A DNA stretch of 62,063 bases. Origin: an uncultured Flavobacteriaceae bacterium (lineage in GTDB: Bacteria > Bacteroidota > Bacteroidia > Flavobacteriales > Flavobacteriaceae). Position 1 is the first letter of the stretch. Every line of letters begins with the position of its first letter. Positions 1 through 9,648 of this stretch are shown here, one piece after another. Under the pieces are notes generated by a model, which saw only the letters and a program-made list of their open reading frames with translations, did no database searches and was not told the DNA's origin. Both the position numbers and the translations under genes were made by a program. Location: positions 1 to 62,063 of the forward strand of contig CALDYU010000009.1 of NCBI GenBank assembly GCA_937944485.1, read 5' to 3'.

Positions 1-2
1 TT

Positions 3-911
3 GGCCTCTGGCATTATCTGCAAAATGAAGGGCAGTCGACAACTGTTGTTTCGCCTAATGATTATCCGAAGTTTTTAAAATGGATTCCCGGAAATGAGCA
101 TATTCTAAATTTTGAAACTAAAAATTCTCAAGCTCGAGAAGCCCTCGAAAACGCTACCTTAATTTTTACATTAGATTTCAACCACTTTGGTAGAACAGGA
201 CAATTAGAGCCTTTGTTAGAGGCTTCTGATGCGGCGTTTGTGATGATTGACCACCACCAAGCACCGTCCGATTATGCCGATGTTCAGTATTCTGATGTGC
301 AGATGAGTTCAACCTGCCAAATGGTCTATCATTTCATTGAAGCACTCGGTGATACTTACAAGATAACTCCCGAAATCGCAAATTGCCTTTATACAGGTAT
401 CATGACGGATACGGGTTCTTTTAAATTTCCTGCCACCACAAGTAAAACGCATCAAGTTATTGCTGATTTAATTGATAAGGGAGCTGAAAATTCATTTATT
501 CATAATCAAATTTTTGACAACAACTCCCCTAGCAGGCTTCATCTACTAGGTTGTGCACTTAAAAATTTAGTAATTCTCCCCGAGTTCAAAACGGCTTACA
601 TAACGTTGAGTCAAGAAGAATTAGATCAGTATAACTACCAAAAAGGAGATACGGAAGGTTTTGTGAATTACGGACTCACACTAGAAGGAATTCAATTTGC
701 GGTTATCTTCATAGAAAATACCGAAGAAGGAATTATTAAAATTTCTTTTCGTTCTGAAGGCGATTTTTCTGTAAATGAATTTGCTCGTAATCACTTTGAG
801 GGTGGGGGTCATACAAATGCGGCGGGCGGACGAAGTGAAAAATCGTTACAAGAAACTGCCGCTCATTTTGAATCTTTGCTAAACACTTATAAAGAACAAT
901 TAAATTCATGA
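3..911 (+). CDS. nrnA: NrnA-like DHH/DHHA1 phosphoesterase, 5' end outside the window
   Basis: The frame is open from base 3 to the stop at 909-911, giving 302 codons; NrnA proteins are usually about 320-345 residues, so some 35 N-terminal residues with the first Asp motif are missing. A DFNHFGRTG motif is followed by IDHHQ (DHH at 249-257), and the DHHA1 domain carries GGGHTNAAGG (801-830), which binds the nucleic acid end. Such enzymes degrade very short RNAs (nanoRNA, pGpG) and often dephosphorylate pAp in the cytoplasm. The stop overlaps the gldI start in ATGA, so the two are co-transcribed. The family assignment is firm; the exact substrate is inferred. Confidence 0.88.
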   Translation, partial: GLWHYLQNEGQSTTVVSPNDYPKFLKWIPGNEHILNFETKNSQAREALENATLIFTLDFNHFGRTGQLEPLLEASDAAFVMIDHHQAPSDYADVQYSDVQMSSTCQMVYHFIEALGDTYKITPEIANCLYTGIMTDTGSFKFPATTSKTHQVIADLIDKGAENSFIHNQIFDNNSPSRLHLLGCALKNLVILPEFKTAYITLSQEELDQYNYQKGDTEGFVNYGLTLEGIQFAVIFIENTEEGIIKISFRSEGDFSVNEFARNHFEGGGHTNAAGGRSEKSLQETAAHFESLLNTYKEQLNS

Positions 912-1447
912 AGTATTTAATTCTCATACTTTGTATAGTATTTTTCGTTAGTTGTGAAGGTCCACAACCTAGGCACCCTGTAAAAAGAAGTACCACCAAT
1001 TCAATTCAAGTTGCCATTGAACGAAGTAAAAAACTACTGGCTGCCGAAGAAGCATTAATGCAGGCTATCATCAAAAAAGATTCTACACATAGCTATTTGC
1101 AAAGTGCATCAGGTTCTTGGTATTTTTACAACAAAAAGAATAACACACCTTCAGCCACAGCGCAACCAGACGATTTAGTCACCATGACTTATAATATATT
1201 GAGCTTCCATAATGACACCTTATATCGTATGAAAGATATAGGCATTCTAAAATACAAGGTCGATAAGCAAGAACTATTTCCTGGTTTACGAAGTGCGGTT
1301 AAGTTATTAAAAGAGAATGAAACTGCAACCTTCCTTTTCCCATCTTCTTTGGGGTATGGCGTGCCAGGTGATGGAAACAAAATTGGCATTAATATGCCCT
1401 TAAAATCAACAATAGCTTTATTAAAAATTGAAAAAGACAGTCTATAA
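908..1447 (+). CDS. gldI: Gliding motility-associated FKBP-type peptidyl-prolyl isomerase GldI (lipoprotein)
   Basis: This is a 179-residue protein with a lipoprotein signal ending in VSC at residues 14-16. A helical segment rich in Lys and Glu (about residues 35-60) precedes an FKBP-like fold from about 85 to 177. The fold has the FKBP signatures ELFPGLRSAVKLLKENE and FPSSLGYG. GldI is a gliding lipoprotein of Bacteroidota, thought to assist folding of periplasmic motility or type IX secretion parts. The gene overlaps the upstream nuclease gene by 4 bases and is followed 39 bases later by another isomerase, so this is probably one operon. Its presence suggests a gliding, T9SS-bearing organism, which is inference from one gene. 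Confidence 0.88.
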   Translation: MKYLILILCIVFFVSCEGPQPRHPVKRSTTNSIQVAIERSKKLLAAEEALMQAIIKKDSTHSYLQSASGSWYFYNKKNNTPSATAQPDDLVTMTYNILSFHNDTLYRMKDIGILKYKVDKQELFPGLRSAVKLLKENETATFLFPSSLGYGVPGDGNKIGINMPLKSTIALLKIEKDSL

Positions 1448-1486
1448 ATTTAAAAATATCATTTAATCGCTAATAAACTCAAATCC

Positions 1487-2629
1487 ATGAAAAAAGTACA
1501 GATATTACTCTTAAGCATTTCACTCGTCTTAGCTAGCTGTAAATCAGCAAAATATGCTGATTTAGGAGATGGTCTTTTTGCCGATATTCAAACTACCAAA
1601 GGTGATGTTATCGTCAAATTAGAATATGAAAAAACACCCGTCACTGTTGCAAATTTTGTTTCTTTAGCGGAAGGAGAAAATACTTTTGTAAGTGAAGAAT
1701 ATAAGGGGAAAAGGTTTTATGACGGACTCATATTTCACAGAGTAATGAAGGATTTTATGATTCAAGGCGGCGACCCATTAGCCAATGGATTGGGAAATCC
1801 AGGATACAAATTTATGGATGAATTCAATGATTCATTAATCCATGATAGAAAGGGTGTATTATCAATGGCAAATGGCGGCCCCGCAAGTAATGGTAGTCAA
1901 TTTTTTATTACGCATAAACCGACGCCATGGTTAGATGGGGTTCATTCTGTTTTTGGGGAAGTCGTCGCTGGCATGCCGGTTTTAGACTCTATTGCTAGTG
2001 TACCTGTAGCTGCCAAAAATAAACCAGTCGAGGATGTAAAAATGAATAGTATTGCTATAATTCGAAATGGTAAAGCGGCGAAGAAATTCGATGCAGTTGC
2101 AATCATGACAGATTATTTTGCCAAAGAAGAAGAACGTCAGGCCGCGCTTAAAAAAGAAAAAGAAGCACAAATGGCACTGCAACTCGAGGCTAGAAGATTA
2201 CTGGCCGAGGAAATGAAATCTCAAAAAGCCAAAGCGAAAACATTACCCTCAGGACTTAAAATACTTAGTTTAGTTGATTCCGACGGTAAAAAACCTGGAA
2301 TTGGTTCTAATGTTTTAGTTAATTATGCTGGCTTTCTAGAAGACGGTACATTATTTGACACTTCAGAACAAGCTATTGCCGAGAAATATGGGAATTTCGA
2401 ACAAATTTTCAGAATGCACAGAGGCAATATGACACCTTCAAAAATGTATTATCACCCCGAAGCCGGTTTAGCAGCGGGTTTCCGTGAAGGGCTGCTAACA
2501 ATGAAAGTTGGTGATAAAATTCGTGTTTTTGTACCGTCACACCTCGGATATGGAGAGCAAGGTGGAGGACCTATTCCCCCCAATGCAGATTTAGTTTTTG
2601 ATTTAGAAATAGTAAGTCTAACGCCTTAA
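1487..2629 (+). CDS. Cyclophilin-FKBP fusion peptidyl-prolyl isomerase lipoprotein
   Basis: This 380-residue protein carries two isomerase folds. A lipoprotein signal ends at LASC (Cys18). A cyclophilin domain spans about 30-195, with FHRVMKDFMIQGGDP at 83-97 and GSQFFITH near 137-144. A Lys/Glu/Ala-rich helical linker (about 200-250) leads to an FKBP domain (about 253-378) with GLLTMKVGDKIRVFVPS and HLGYGEQG. Both folds catalyse proline cis-trans isomerisation, so the protein is probably a periplasmic or outer-membrane-anchored folding factor. It follows gldI by 39 bases and is closed by a terminator at 2653-2679, which makes it the last gene of the nrnA-gldI operon. Domain calls are strong; clients are unknown. 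Confidence 0.92.
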   Translation: MKKVQILLLSISLVLASCKSAKYADLGDGLFADIQTTKGDVIVKLEYEKTPVTVANFVSLAEGENTFVSEEYKGKRFYDGLIFHRVMKDFMIQGGDPLANGLGNPGYKFMDEFNDSLIHDRKGVLSMANGGPASNGSQFFITHKPTPWLDGVHSVFGEVVAGMPVLDSIASVPVAAKNKPVEDVKMNSIAIIRNGKAAKKFDAVAIMTDYFAKEEERQAALKKEKEAQMALQLEARRLLAEEMKSQKAKAKTLPSGLKILSLVDSDGKKPGIGSNVLVNYAGFLEDGTLFDTSEQAIAEKYGNFEQIFRMHRGNMTPSKMYYHPEAGLAAGFREGLLTMKVGDKIRVFVPSHLGYGEQGGGPIPPNADLVFDLEIVSLTP

Positions 2630-2652
2630 ACATTCCATTATACGAATGATTC

Positions 2653-2679
2653 AAAAAACCCACAATAGTGGGTTTTTTT
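2653..2679 (+). terminator. Rho-independent terminator after the nrnA-gldI-PPIase operon
   Basis: An A-tract plus CCCAC is paired across an AATA loop with GTGGG plus a T-tract. The symmetric A/T flanks would let it act on either strand, but the next gene also reads rightward, so it mainly insulates the GH5 gene from readthrough. Confidence 0.85.
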
Positions 2680-2713
2680 AGTAACTTACACGAACCATTT
2701 CATAACATTCCCA

Positions 2714-3781
2714 ATGAAAAAAATTATTTTAAGTTTAGTAGTCACTACTGTCTTGATATCATCTACCTGTTCATGCTCGGGTAACGAAAGCAGTACTATT
2801 AGTAAACCAGAAGATTCGGAAAATCCAACGGAAGAAACGGAAGAAGAAAGTGGCACGAATAGTATGACCGTAGTAGATACTTTTGGACAGCTTCGTGTTT
2901 CTGGTAAAAACCTAGTGAATAAAAATGATGAAATTGTACAGCTTAGAGGTATGTCAATTTCATGGAGTAATTGGTGGCCTCAATTCTACACCAAAGAAGT
3001 TGTGCAATGGCTAAAAAAAGATTTTAAGGCAACCATAGTGCGTGCTTCTATGGGAATTGAAGATCCGGGAGGTTATATCGAATACCCTACACGAGAAAAG
3101 GATAAAATCTTTACGGTCATAGATGCCGCCATTGAAGAAGGCATTTATGTCATTGTTGATTGGCATAGTCATCATGCCGAAGATAATGTAGCTGCTGCCG
3201 TTGACTTTTTTGAAGAAGTGGCTCAGAAATATGGTGACAAGTCCAATATTATTTATGAAACATACAATGAACCCCTAGATACGGCTTCTTGGAATGATGT
3301 CATTAAACCCTATCATGAAACTGTTATCGCCGCAATCAGAAAATACGACTCTGATAATGTTATTATTGCGGGTACGCGATCTTGGTCACAACGGGTTGAT
3401 GAAGTGATTAGCAATAGACTTTCAGATGAAAATACCATGTATACACTACATTATTACGCAGCTTCGCACAAACAAGAACTTCGTGATATTGCGCAAACGG
3501 CTCTTGACGCCAATCTTCCTATTTTCGTTACGGAATACGGAGTTACTGAATATACAGGTGATGGTTTTGTCGATGTTGCTGAAGCGAAAACATGGTGGTC
3601 ATTTCTAGATGAAAATAAAATCTCTTGGTGTAACTGGTCAATTGCAGATAAAGAAGAATCGTCAGCCGCCGTTAAACCTGGTGCAAGTGGCAACGGCAAT
3701 TGGCCTTTAGATATGCTCACACAATCAGGTTTACTAGTTCGCGAAGAACTAAGAACTAAAAATGAAAGCTATAGCGATTGA
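2714..3781 (+). CDS. Glycoside hydrolase family 5 endoglucanase-like lipoprotein
   Basis: This is a 355-residue protein with a signal peptide and a Cys-rich end (Cys19, Cys21) typical of a lipoprotein, then an acidic Ser/Glu linker (about 22-50). A GH5 barrel fills the rest. NEP at 185-187 gives the acid/base Glu186 and TEYG at 273-276 gives the nucleophile Glu274; VIVDWHSH (146-153) and LHYYAASH (245-252) are other conserved strands. The match is closest to GH5 cellulases, so beta-1,4-glucan or mannan cleavage at the cell surface is inferred. No carbohydrate-binding module and no SusC/SusD pair is nearby, so it stands alone rather than in a polysaccharide utilisation locus. Confidence 0.88.
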   Translation: MKKIILSLVVTTVLISSTCSCSGNESSTISKPEDSENPTEETEEESGTNSMTVVDTFGQLRVSGKNLVNKNDEIVQLRGMSISWSNWWPQFYTKEVVQWLKKDFKATIVRASMGIEDPGGYIEYPTREKDKIFTVIDAAIEEGIYVIVDWHSHHAEDNVAAAVDFFEEVAQKYGDKSNIIYETYNEPLDTASWNDVIKPYHETVIAAIRKYDSDNVIIAGTRSWSQRVDEVISNRLSDENTMYTLHYYAASHKQELRDIAQTALDANLPIFVTEYGVTEYTGDGFVDVAEAKTWWSFLDENKISWCNWSIADKEESSAAVKPGASGNGNWPLDMLTQSGLLVREELRTKNESYSD

Positions 3782-3826
3782 TCTTAATCCGTCATCAATC
3801 ACATATGGCAAAAGGGAGATGTCTTC

Positions 3827-5287
3827 TTATTTTAGAGGAGCCGCTTCTAAAATAGCTAACAGAAACTTCCAAAATTTTCGGACCGAAGAAATTTGAACGC
3901 GCTCATCTGGTGAGTGCGCTCCGTGAATAGTAGGTCCAAAACTAATCATATCCATATCTGGGTAGTGGGTACCCAAAAAACCGCATTCCAAGCCTGCATG
4001 ACAGGCTACAACACGAGGGTTTTCTTTAAATAGGGTTTTATAGGTTGTTTCCAAAACCTTTAGAATTGATGAGTTTGGGTTGGGATTCCAGCCGGGGTAG
4101 TCCCCAGAAAAGACAACCTTACAACCAGCCAATTCAAAAGTCGCTTTAAGTCCTTCTGCCAAATCCATTTTTGCAGAATTAACAGACGATCGGGTAAGAC
4201 AACCTATTTTAATTGCGCCATCTTTTACCAAAACACGAGCCACATTATTCGATGTTTCTACCAAATCGTCCATAGAAGCACTCATAGCATACACCCCGTT
4301 ATGCGCCGCATAAATTCCTTTAATCAACAATTCCTGTGTAGTGCCATCCATGACTTTATTTACTAGGGAACCTTGGTCTAATGCGATTATCAAATGGGGT
4401 TCTACAATTTTCAATTCATTTTTAATAACGCCCGCCAAAACATCAAAATCACTCTCAAAATCTTTTTGCCGATCTGCATCTAAAACTATAATTGCGTTAC
4501 TTTCTCTAGGTATGGCATTGCGCAAACTACCACCGTCAATTTGCGCCACTTGAATATGGTATTTGGCCATCATATAATGCAAAAGACGATTCATAATCTT
4601 ATTGGCATTACCCAAACCTTTATTAATATCCATCCCGCTATGACCGCCTTTGAGGCCTTTTACTTCTATACCATAAGTGATTCCATTAGACACTGGGGCT
4701 ACCTCTTTATAGCTGCGAGAAGCAGTAACATCTATACCACCAGCGCATCCAATATCAATTTCATCATCCTCTTCCGTATCCAAATTCAATAAAATTTCAC
4801 CTTGTAAAATACCCCCTTCAAGCCCCATGGCTCCTGTCATCCCTGTTTCCTCATCAATAGTAAATAATGCTTCCAGTGACGGGTGCGGAACATCCTTACT
4901 TTCTAATAAAGCCATAATAGCTGCAACACCCATTCCATTATCAGCTCCTAAAGTCGTTCCCTTTGCTTTTACCCAATCAGCTTCTATATACATAGCAATA
5001 CCTTGAGTATCAAAATCAAAATCAGTATCGTTATTTTTCTGATGCACCATATCTAAATGTGATTGCAGGGTAATACATTTTCGATCTTCCATACCCGAAG
5101 TAGCTGGTTTGCGAATAATAACATTGCCAACGGCATCTTCAAAAGTTTCTAGACCAAGTCCTTTACCAAAATCAATCATTAATTTGATAACACGCTCTTC
5201 TTTTTTTGAAGCACGTGGTACGGCATTTAGCTTTGCAAAATTTTTCCAAATAGCTTTTGGTTCTAAATTTCGAATCTCAGTACTCAT
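3827..5287 (-). CDS. pepD: Aminoacyl-histidine (Xaa-His) dipeptidase PepD, M20 family
   Basis: This is a 486-residue cytosolic metallodipeptidase, the normal length for PepD (carnosinase-like). Metal ligands and catalytic residues are visible in order: HLDM (His77, Asp79), GADNGMG (Asp116), TIDEETG (Glu146, Glu147), NLDTEED (Asp170), and the C-terminal GAHSPDE His. The enzyme hydrolyses Xaa-His and other dipeptides with two Zn or Mn ions. It is a single-gene unit transcribed away from the DUF3810 gene; a TATTTTTG box with an upstream TTG lies before its start. It converges on the GH5 gene with 45 bases between. Confidence 0.95.
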   Translation of the reverse strand: MSTEIRNLEPKAIWKNFAKLNAVPRASKKEERVIKLMIDFGKGLGLETFEDAVGNVIIRKPATSGMEDRKCITLQSHLDMVHQKNNDTDFDFDTQGIAMYIEADWVKAKGTTLGADNGMGVAAIMALLESKDVPHPSLEALFTIDEETGMTGAMGLEGGILQGEILLNLDTEEDDEIDIGCAGGIDVTASRSYKEVAPVSNGITYGIEVKGLKGGHSGMDINKGLGNANKIMNRLLHYMMAKYHIQVAQIDGGSLRNAIPRESNAIIVLDADRQKDFESDFDVLAGVIKNELKIVEPHLIIALDQGSLVNKVMDGTTQELLIKGIYAAHNGVYAMSASMDDLVETSNNVARVLVKDGAIKIGCLTRSSVNSAKMDLAEGLKATFELAGCKVVFSGDYPGWNPNPNSSILKVLETTYKTLFKENPRVVACHAGLECGFLGTHYPDMDMISFGPTIHGAHSPDERVQISSVRKFWKFLLAILEAAPLK

Positions 5288-5304
5288 AAATACTTAATTT
5301 TTCA

Positions 5305-5337
5305 CAAAAATACATTCTCTGAGAATAGCGCGCTCAA
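5305..5337 (-). promoter_or_regulatory. Bacteroidota-type promoter for pepD
   Basis: On the minus strand TATTTTTG (5312-5305) matches the -7 consensus TAnnTTTG. A TTG (5337-5335) lies 22 bases upstream as the -33 element. The -7 box ends 17 bases before the pepD ATG. Confidence 0.6.
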
Positions 5338-5345
5338 TAATTGAT

Positions 5346-5353
5346 TAATTTTG
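5346..5353 (+). promoter_or_regulatory. -7 box (TAATTTTG) directly before the DUF3810 gene
   Basis: TAATTTTG matches TAnnTTTG and ends only 5 bases before the ATG at 5359, so transcription would begin at or next to the start codon. No good -33 TTG was found at the usual distance. The location between divergent genes supports a promoter here. Confidence 0.45.
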
Positions 5354-5358
5354 AATAT

Positions 5359-6447
5359 ATGCTGTCGAATATATTGAGAAGGAGTGCCACATTAAGAAAT
5401 GGAATTGCCATTAGCATTATCCCCCAATTATTTTTAGTGCAATGGTTAGCCAATCACCCTGACTGGGTTGAAAGTTATTATAGCAACGGAATATACCCTT
5501 GGGTAAGCCAATTTTTCAGAAGTTTGTTCGGATGGATACCATTCTCTATTGGCGAAATCATATACACCCTACTCCTACTCTTAGGGCTTCGTTATCTAAT
5601 TCGCCGACGGAAAAAAATCAAAGCGAATCCCCTAGCTTTTTTGCGAAACATAGTGATGGTTTTTGCCGTTTTCTATTTTACATTTCATGTCGTTTGGGGA
5701 CTTAATTATTACAGACAACCTTTGGGTAAAACCTTAGCTATTGAAGAAAAAGCTAGCTATGAAAATATTGAAAAATTAACGGTACGGCTTATTCATAAAA
5801 CAAATGCACTGCAATTGCAAATTGCAGGAGATTCATCAAGTATTGTTAAAATTCCATATTCGCGAAAAGAGATTTTTAATAAAATTATTGCAGGTTATGA
5901 TTCTCTTGACCGGCAAATTCCACTATTAAAATACCCCAAGCCCAATCTTAAAAAATCGAGTTATAGCACTATTTCAAGTTATATGGGAATCGGTGGATAT
6001 TTAAATCCTTTTACCAATGAGGCGCAAGTCAATAAAAAAACACCCTTATTTCGGTTTCCAGTAGTAGTTGCTCATGAAATTGGACATCAAATTGGTTACG
6101 CCGCAGAAAATGAAACTAATTTAATAGGATATCTAGTTACGCATAAAAATGAGGATCTTTATTTTCAATATGCCGCTTCGGCCTATGCACTTTCCTATTG
6201 TCTCAATGCCGTTCGTAGAACAGATCAAAAAGCTTTCGAAATTTTGCTAGATCAAATTAACCTTGGCGTGAAAAAAAACTATCAAGAACTTCAAGATTTT
6301 AACGCCGCTTATGAAAACCCATTCGAGCCAATTTTTACTTCTATTTTTAGTGGTTTTCTCAAAGCAAATAACCAAACTGACGGGGTCAAGAGCTACAACA
6401 GGGTCGTGCATTTATTGGTTGGTTACCATAAGCAGTATCCCCTATAG
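5359..6447 (+). CDS. DUF3810 membrane-anchored metallopeptidase-like protein
   Basis: This is 362 residues from the ATG at 5359; an in-frame TTG at 5341 lies upstream but overlaps the -7 box, so the ATG is preferred. Two or three N-terminal hydrophobic segments (about residues 10-30, 55-75, 88-110) are followed by a soluble domain. The HEIGH motif (His239, Glu240, His243) and an ENETNLIGY segment just after it are typical of a gluzincin-like zinc peptidase. The family is DUF3810, widespread in Bacteroidota and of unknown role. Proteolysis in the periplasm is inferred from the motif alone. Confidence 0.85.
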   Translation: MLSNILRRSATLRNGIAISIIPQLFLVQWLANHPDWVESYYSNGIYPWVSQFFRSLFGWIPFSIGEIIYTLLLLLGLRYLIRRRKKIKANPLAFLRNIVMVFAVFYFTFHVVWGLNYYRQPLGKTLAIEEKASYENIEKLTVRLIHKTNALQLQIAGDSSSIVKIPYSRKEIFNKIIAGYDSLDRQIPLLKYPKPNLKKSSYSTISSYMGIGGYLNPFTNEAQVNKKTPLFRFPVVVAHEIGHQIGYAAENETNLIGYLVTHKNEDLYFQYAASAYALSYCLNAVRRTDQKAFEILLDQINLGVKKNYQELQDFNAAYENPFEPIFTSIFSGFLKANNQTDGVKSYNRVVHLLVGYHKQYPL

Positions 6448-6583
6448 AAATCCGTCTTAAAAGAACATACCTAAGTTTATAAGTCCAAAGCGGTTTGCTG
6501 TTGATAAATAAGGAAAAAGAAGCCTAGCAAATATGAATTAGTTCCCTTACTTTTAAGAAGACTAATTAATCAACTGTATATTT

Positions 6584-9535
6584 ATGAAAATCAAACTTTT
6601 AGGCCTAGCCCTATTGTGGTGTGCCAGCACTTTAGTTGCTCAGGATTACTTCCCTGAAAACGATGGTGTCAAATCAAAAAACAATAATTACACGGCCTTT
6701 ACAAATGCAAAAATCTTTGTAACTCCCACTCAAATTATTGAAAAAGGAACATTGTTGATTCAAAACGGCAAAGTAAAACAGGTAGGTGCTTCTGTGACCT
6801 TACCTAAAAATACCGTGGTGATAGACGTAACCGGACAATCAATCTATCCTTCCTTCATTGATATTTATTCTAAATTCGGCGTAGAACAAGCTAAAAGAGC
6901 ACCCGGCAGGGGGCGCGCCTCGCAATATGATGCTAGTAGAGATGGGTTCTATTGGAACGATCATGTGATGCCAGAAAATAATGCGATTTCTAAATTCAAA
7001 TATGACGACAAAAAAGCGAAAACACTTCGCGATGCCGGTTTTGGTGTCGTCAACTCACACATACACGATGGTATTGTTCGTGGCACAGGTGTTTTAGTTG
7101 CCCTTAATAGTACGGGCAATGATGGAAATCGAATTCTAGACGATCAATCTGCTCAGTATCTGTCATTTTCACGAAGTGTGGCAAAAAGACAGTCATATCC
7201 TACCTCACTCATGGGGTCTATGGCGCTGTTACGTCAAATGTATACCGATGCCAAATGGTATGCAGCAGGAAATTCAAGCACTAAAGACCGCTCGTTAGAA
7301 GCCCTCAATAAAAATAAAAACTTAGTGCAAATTTTTGAGGCCAAAGATAAAGGACATGCTTTGCGAGCTGATAAGATTGGCGACGCAAATGGTATTCAAT
7401 ATACTATTTTAGGAGGTGGCGATGAATACGAGCGTATTGAAGAAATAAAAGGTACTGGTGCAAGTTTTATTCTTCCGATAAACTTTCCTGAAACCTATGA
7501 TGTATCAAACCCATATGCCGCAAACATGATTGCCTTGAAAGATATGCGCCACTGGAATCAAGCCCCTTCAAATCCGAAGGTATTAGCAGATAACAATATT
7601 CGATTTTCGTTAACCACATACGACTTAAAGTCGCCTGCGAAGTTCAAAGAAAAGCTTATGAAAGCAATTCAATACGGACTTTCTAAAACGAAAGCCTTAG
7701 AGGCTTTAACTCTAGCCCCAGCAGCTATATTAGGTAAGACAAACCGCATAGGATCATTACAAGCAGGGCGGGAAGCCAATTTTTTAATCACCTCAGGTGA
7801 CATCTTTGAAAAAGGAACTATTCTCTATGAAAATTGGGTGCAAGGTTCAAAAAACAACATTAACGATCGCAACTTAAAAGATATTAGAGGTACTTACGAT
7901 TTGGAAGCCGGCGGATTAACCTATTCGATGTCCATTACTGGAGAAGCAGGCAAACCTAAAATAGCGATTAAACAAGACACTAATAAACTGAAATCAAAAA
8001 TCACCTATGCGAACAATTGGCTTACGATTTCTTTTAATGATACAGAACAAAAAAGTTACCGACTTACGGGACTCGTATCTAAAGACACTGATAATTTTAA
8101 AGGACGTTTACTTTTACCTAGCGGAAAAGAAAAAACTTTTTCTGCAATGAAAACAAGCGGTTTTTCTAAAGACAAAAAAGAGGGTAAAAAAGGGAACAGC
8201 GTGCCAGAAATGGTAGGCGTTACTTATCCCAACGTTGGTTTTGGATATGCCAATAAACCCAAACCAGAAACGATACTTTTTAAAAACGCCACCGTATGGA
8301 CCAGTGAAGCAGATGGTATTCTCCAAAATACGGATGTTTTGCTCAAGGATGGTAAAATCGCAAAAATAGGCATCGCTTTAAAAGCAGGAAAAGCCAAAGT
8401 AATTGACGCAACAGGCAAACACCTTACCGCAGGGATTATTGACGAACACACCCATATAGCTGCATTAGCCATCAACGAAGCGGGACACAATTCTACTGCC
8501 GAAGTAAAAATGGAAGATGTCGTGGACAACGAAGATATTAACATCTATCGTCAACTTGCTGGAGGAGTAACCTCAGCGCAACTCCTTCACGGATCAGCTA
8601 ATCCGATTGGGGGTCGATCAGCAATCTTAAAACTAAAATGGGGTGAATCGCCGGAAAAGATGATTTATACGAATTCTCCCAAATTCATAAAATTTGCCCT
8701 TGGTGAAAATGTGAAACAAAGTAACTGGCAAAGTTTTTCTAGATTCCCGCAAACACGGATGGGTGTAGAGCAAGTCTTTATGAACTACTTTCAAAGAGCT
8801 AAAGAATACGACATTAAAAAGAATAGCGGTCAAGCGTATCGCTATGATGAAGAAATGGAAGTTCTTGCCGAAATTATTAATGGAGAACGTTTTATAAGCT
8901 GTCATTCTTATGTACAGAGTGAAATCAACATGATGATGAAAGTTGCAGAAAAATTCAATTTTCGAGTGAATACCTTCACGCATATTTTGGAAGGGTATAA
9001 AGTAGCTGATAAAATGGCAAAACACGGTGTTGGTGCTGGCACTTTTAGTGATTGGTGGGCGTATAAATATGAGGTGAATGACGCCATTCCGTATAATGCA
9101 GCTATTATGCAAAAGCAAGGGGTTATTGTTGCCATTAATAGCGATGATGGTGAAATGGCGCGACGTTTAAACCAAGAAGCCGCTAAAACAGTAAAGTATG
9201 GTGGCATGACAGCATTAGAAGCCTGGAAAATGGTGACTATTAATCCTGCTAAATTATTACACATCGATAAACGTGTGGGTAGTATTAAAGTAGGCAAAGA
9301 TGCCGATGTTGTTTTATGGTCTGATCATCCGTTATCGGTATATGCCAAGGCGGAAAAAACAATCATTGAGGGTGCTACTTATTTTGATATGGAAACAGAT
9401 CAACAACAAAGAACCGCCGTAAGTCAAGAGCGCAATAAGCTTATACATATGATGCTTAAAGAAAAAGCTGGCGGTGGAAAAACGCAAGCACCGAAAATGA
9501 GTAAGAAAGAACAAATGACTTGTGAAACCTTATAA
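6584..9535 (+). CDS. Secreted double-module amidohydrolase (N-terminal module degenerate)
   Basis: This is a 983-residue protein with a Sec signal ending near LVAQ (residues 17-20). The first amidohydrolase module (about 40-425) keeps the composite beta-sandwich ends but has DIYSKFG where DxHxH should be, so it probably lacks metal. A beta-rich linker (about 430-545) contains Lys-rich stretches. The second module (about 560-960) is complete: DEHTHI (His622, His624), His774, His800 and Asp854 in NSDDGE form an amidohydrolase metal site. It is probably a periplasmic imidazolonepropionase- or dipeptidase-like enzyme; the substrate is not predictable. It is followed 113 bases later by a related gene on the same strand, likely one operon. 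Confidence 0.85.
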   Translation: MKIKLLGLALLWCASTLVAQDYFPENDGVKSKNNNYTAFTNAKIFVTPTQIIEKGTLLIQNGKVKQVGASVTLPKNTVVIDVTGQSIYPSFIDIYSKFGVEQAKRAPGRGRASQYDASRDGFYWNDHVMPENNAISKFKYDDKKAKTLRDAGFGVVNSHIHDGIVRGTGVLVALNSTGNDGNRILDDQSAQYLSFSRSVAKRQSYPTSLMGSMALLRQMYTDAKWYAAGNSSTKDRSLEALNKNKNLVQIFEAKDKGHALRADKIGDANGIQYTILGGGDEYERIEEIKGTGASFILPINFPETYDVSNPYAANMIALKDMRHWNQAPSNPKVLADNNIRFSLTTYDLKSPAKFKEKLMKAIQYGLSKTKALEALTLAPAAILGKTNRIGSLQAGREANFLITSGDIFEKGTILYENWVQGSKNNINDRNLKDIRGTYDLEAGGLTYSMSITGEAGKPKIAIKQDTNKLKSKITYANNWLTISFNDTEQKSYRLTGLVSKDTDNFKGRLLLPSGKEKTFSAMKTSGFSKDKKEGKKGNSVPEMVGVTYPNVGFGYANKPKPETILFKNATVWTSEADGILQNTDVLLKDGKIAKIGIALKAGKAKVIDATGKHLTAGIIDEHTHIAALAINEAGHNSTAEVKMEDVVDNEDINIYRQLAGGVTSAQLLHGSANPIGGRSAILKLKWGESPEKMIYTNSPKFIKFALGENVKQSNWQSFSRFPQTRMGVEQVFMNYFQRAKEYDIKKNSGQAYRYDEEMEVLAEIINGERFISCHSYVQSEINMMMKVAEKFNFRVNTFTHILEGYKVADKMAKHGVGAGTFSDWWAYKYEVNDAIPYNAAIMQKQGVIVAINSDDGEMARRLNQEAAKTVKYGGMTALEAWKMVTINPAKLLHIDKRVGSIKVGKDADVVLWSDHPLSVYAKAEKTIIEGATYFDMETDQQQRTAVSQERNKLIHMMLKEKAGGGKTQAPKMSKKEQMTCETL

Positions 9536-9582
9536 AACTGAAGACAAGTTCAAATATAAATTTCAAAAATAATTTTAGGCCT

Positions 9583-9595
9583 AGCGCAGTCGAAG
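9583..9595 (-). repeat. Copy of a dispersed 13-nt repeat (CTTCGACTGCGCT)
   Basis: This intergenic copy reads AGCGCAGTCGAAG on the plus strand. The same 13-mer is present in the other orientation at 19414-19426. I recall motifs of this type scattered between genes of many flavobacteria. Confidence 0.5.
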
Positions 9596-9648
9596 CCCGT
9601 TTAAAAATAAAAGATTCCCGCCTTCAAGGGAAGGAAAAAAGCTTAATT

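Noticed and set aside
2714..3781. Polysaccharide utilisation locus around the GH5 gene
   Set aside because: No SusC/SusD pair, regulator or second glycan enzyme is adjacent; the neighbours are isomerases and a dipeptidase.
3829..3853. Inverted repeat ATTTTAGA/TCTAAAAT at the end of pepD
   Set aside because: It lies in the last codons of pepD and has no T-run after it on either strand, so it is not called a terminator.
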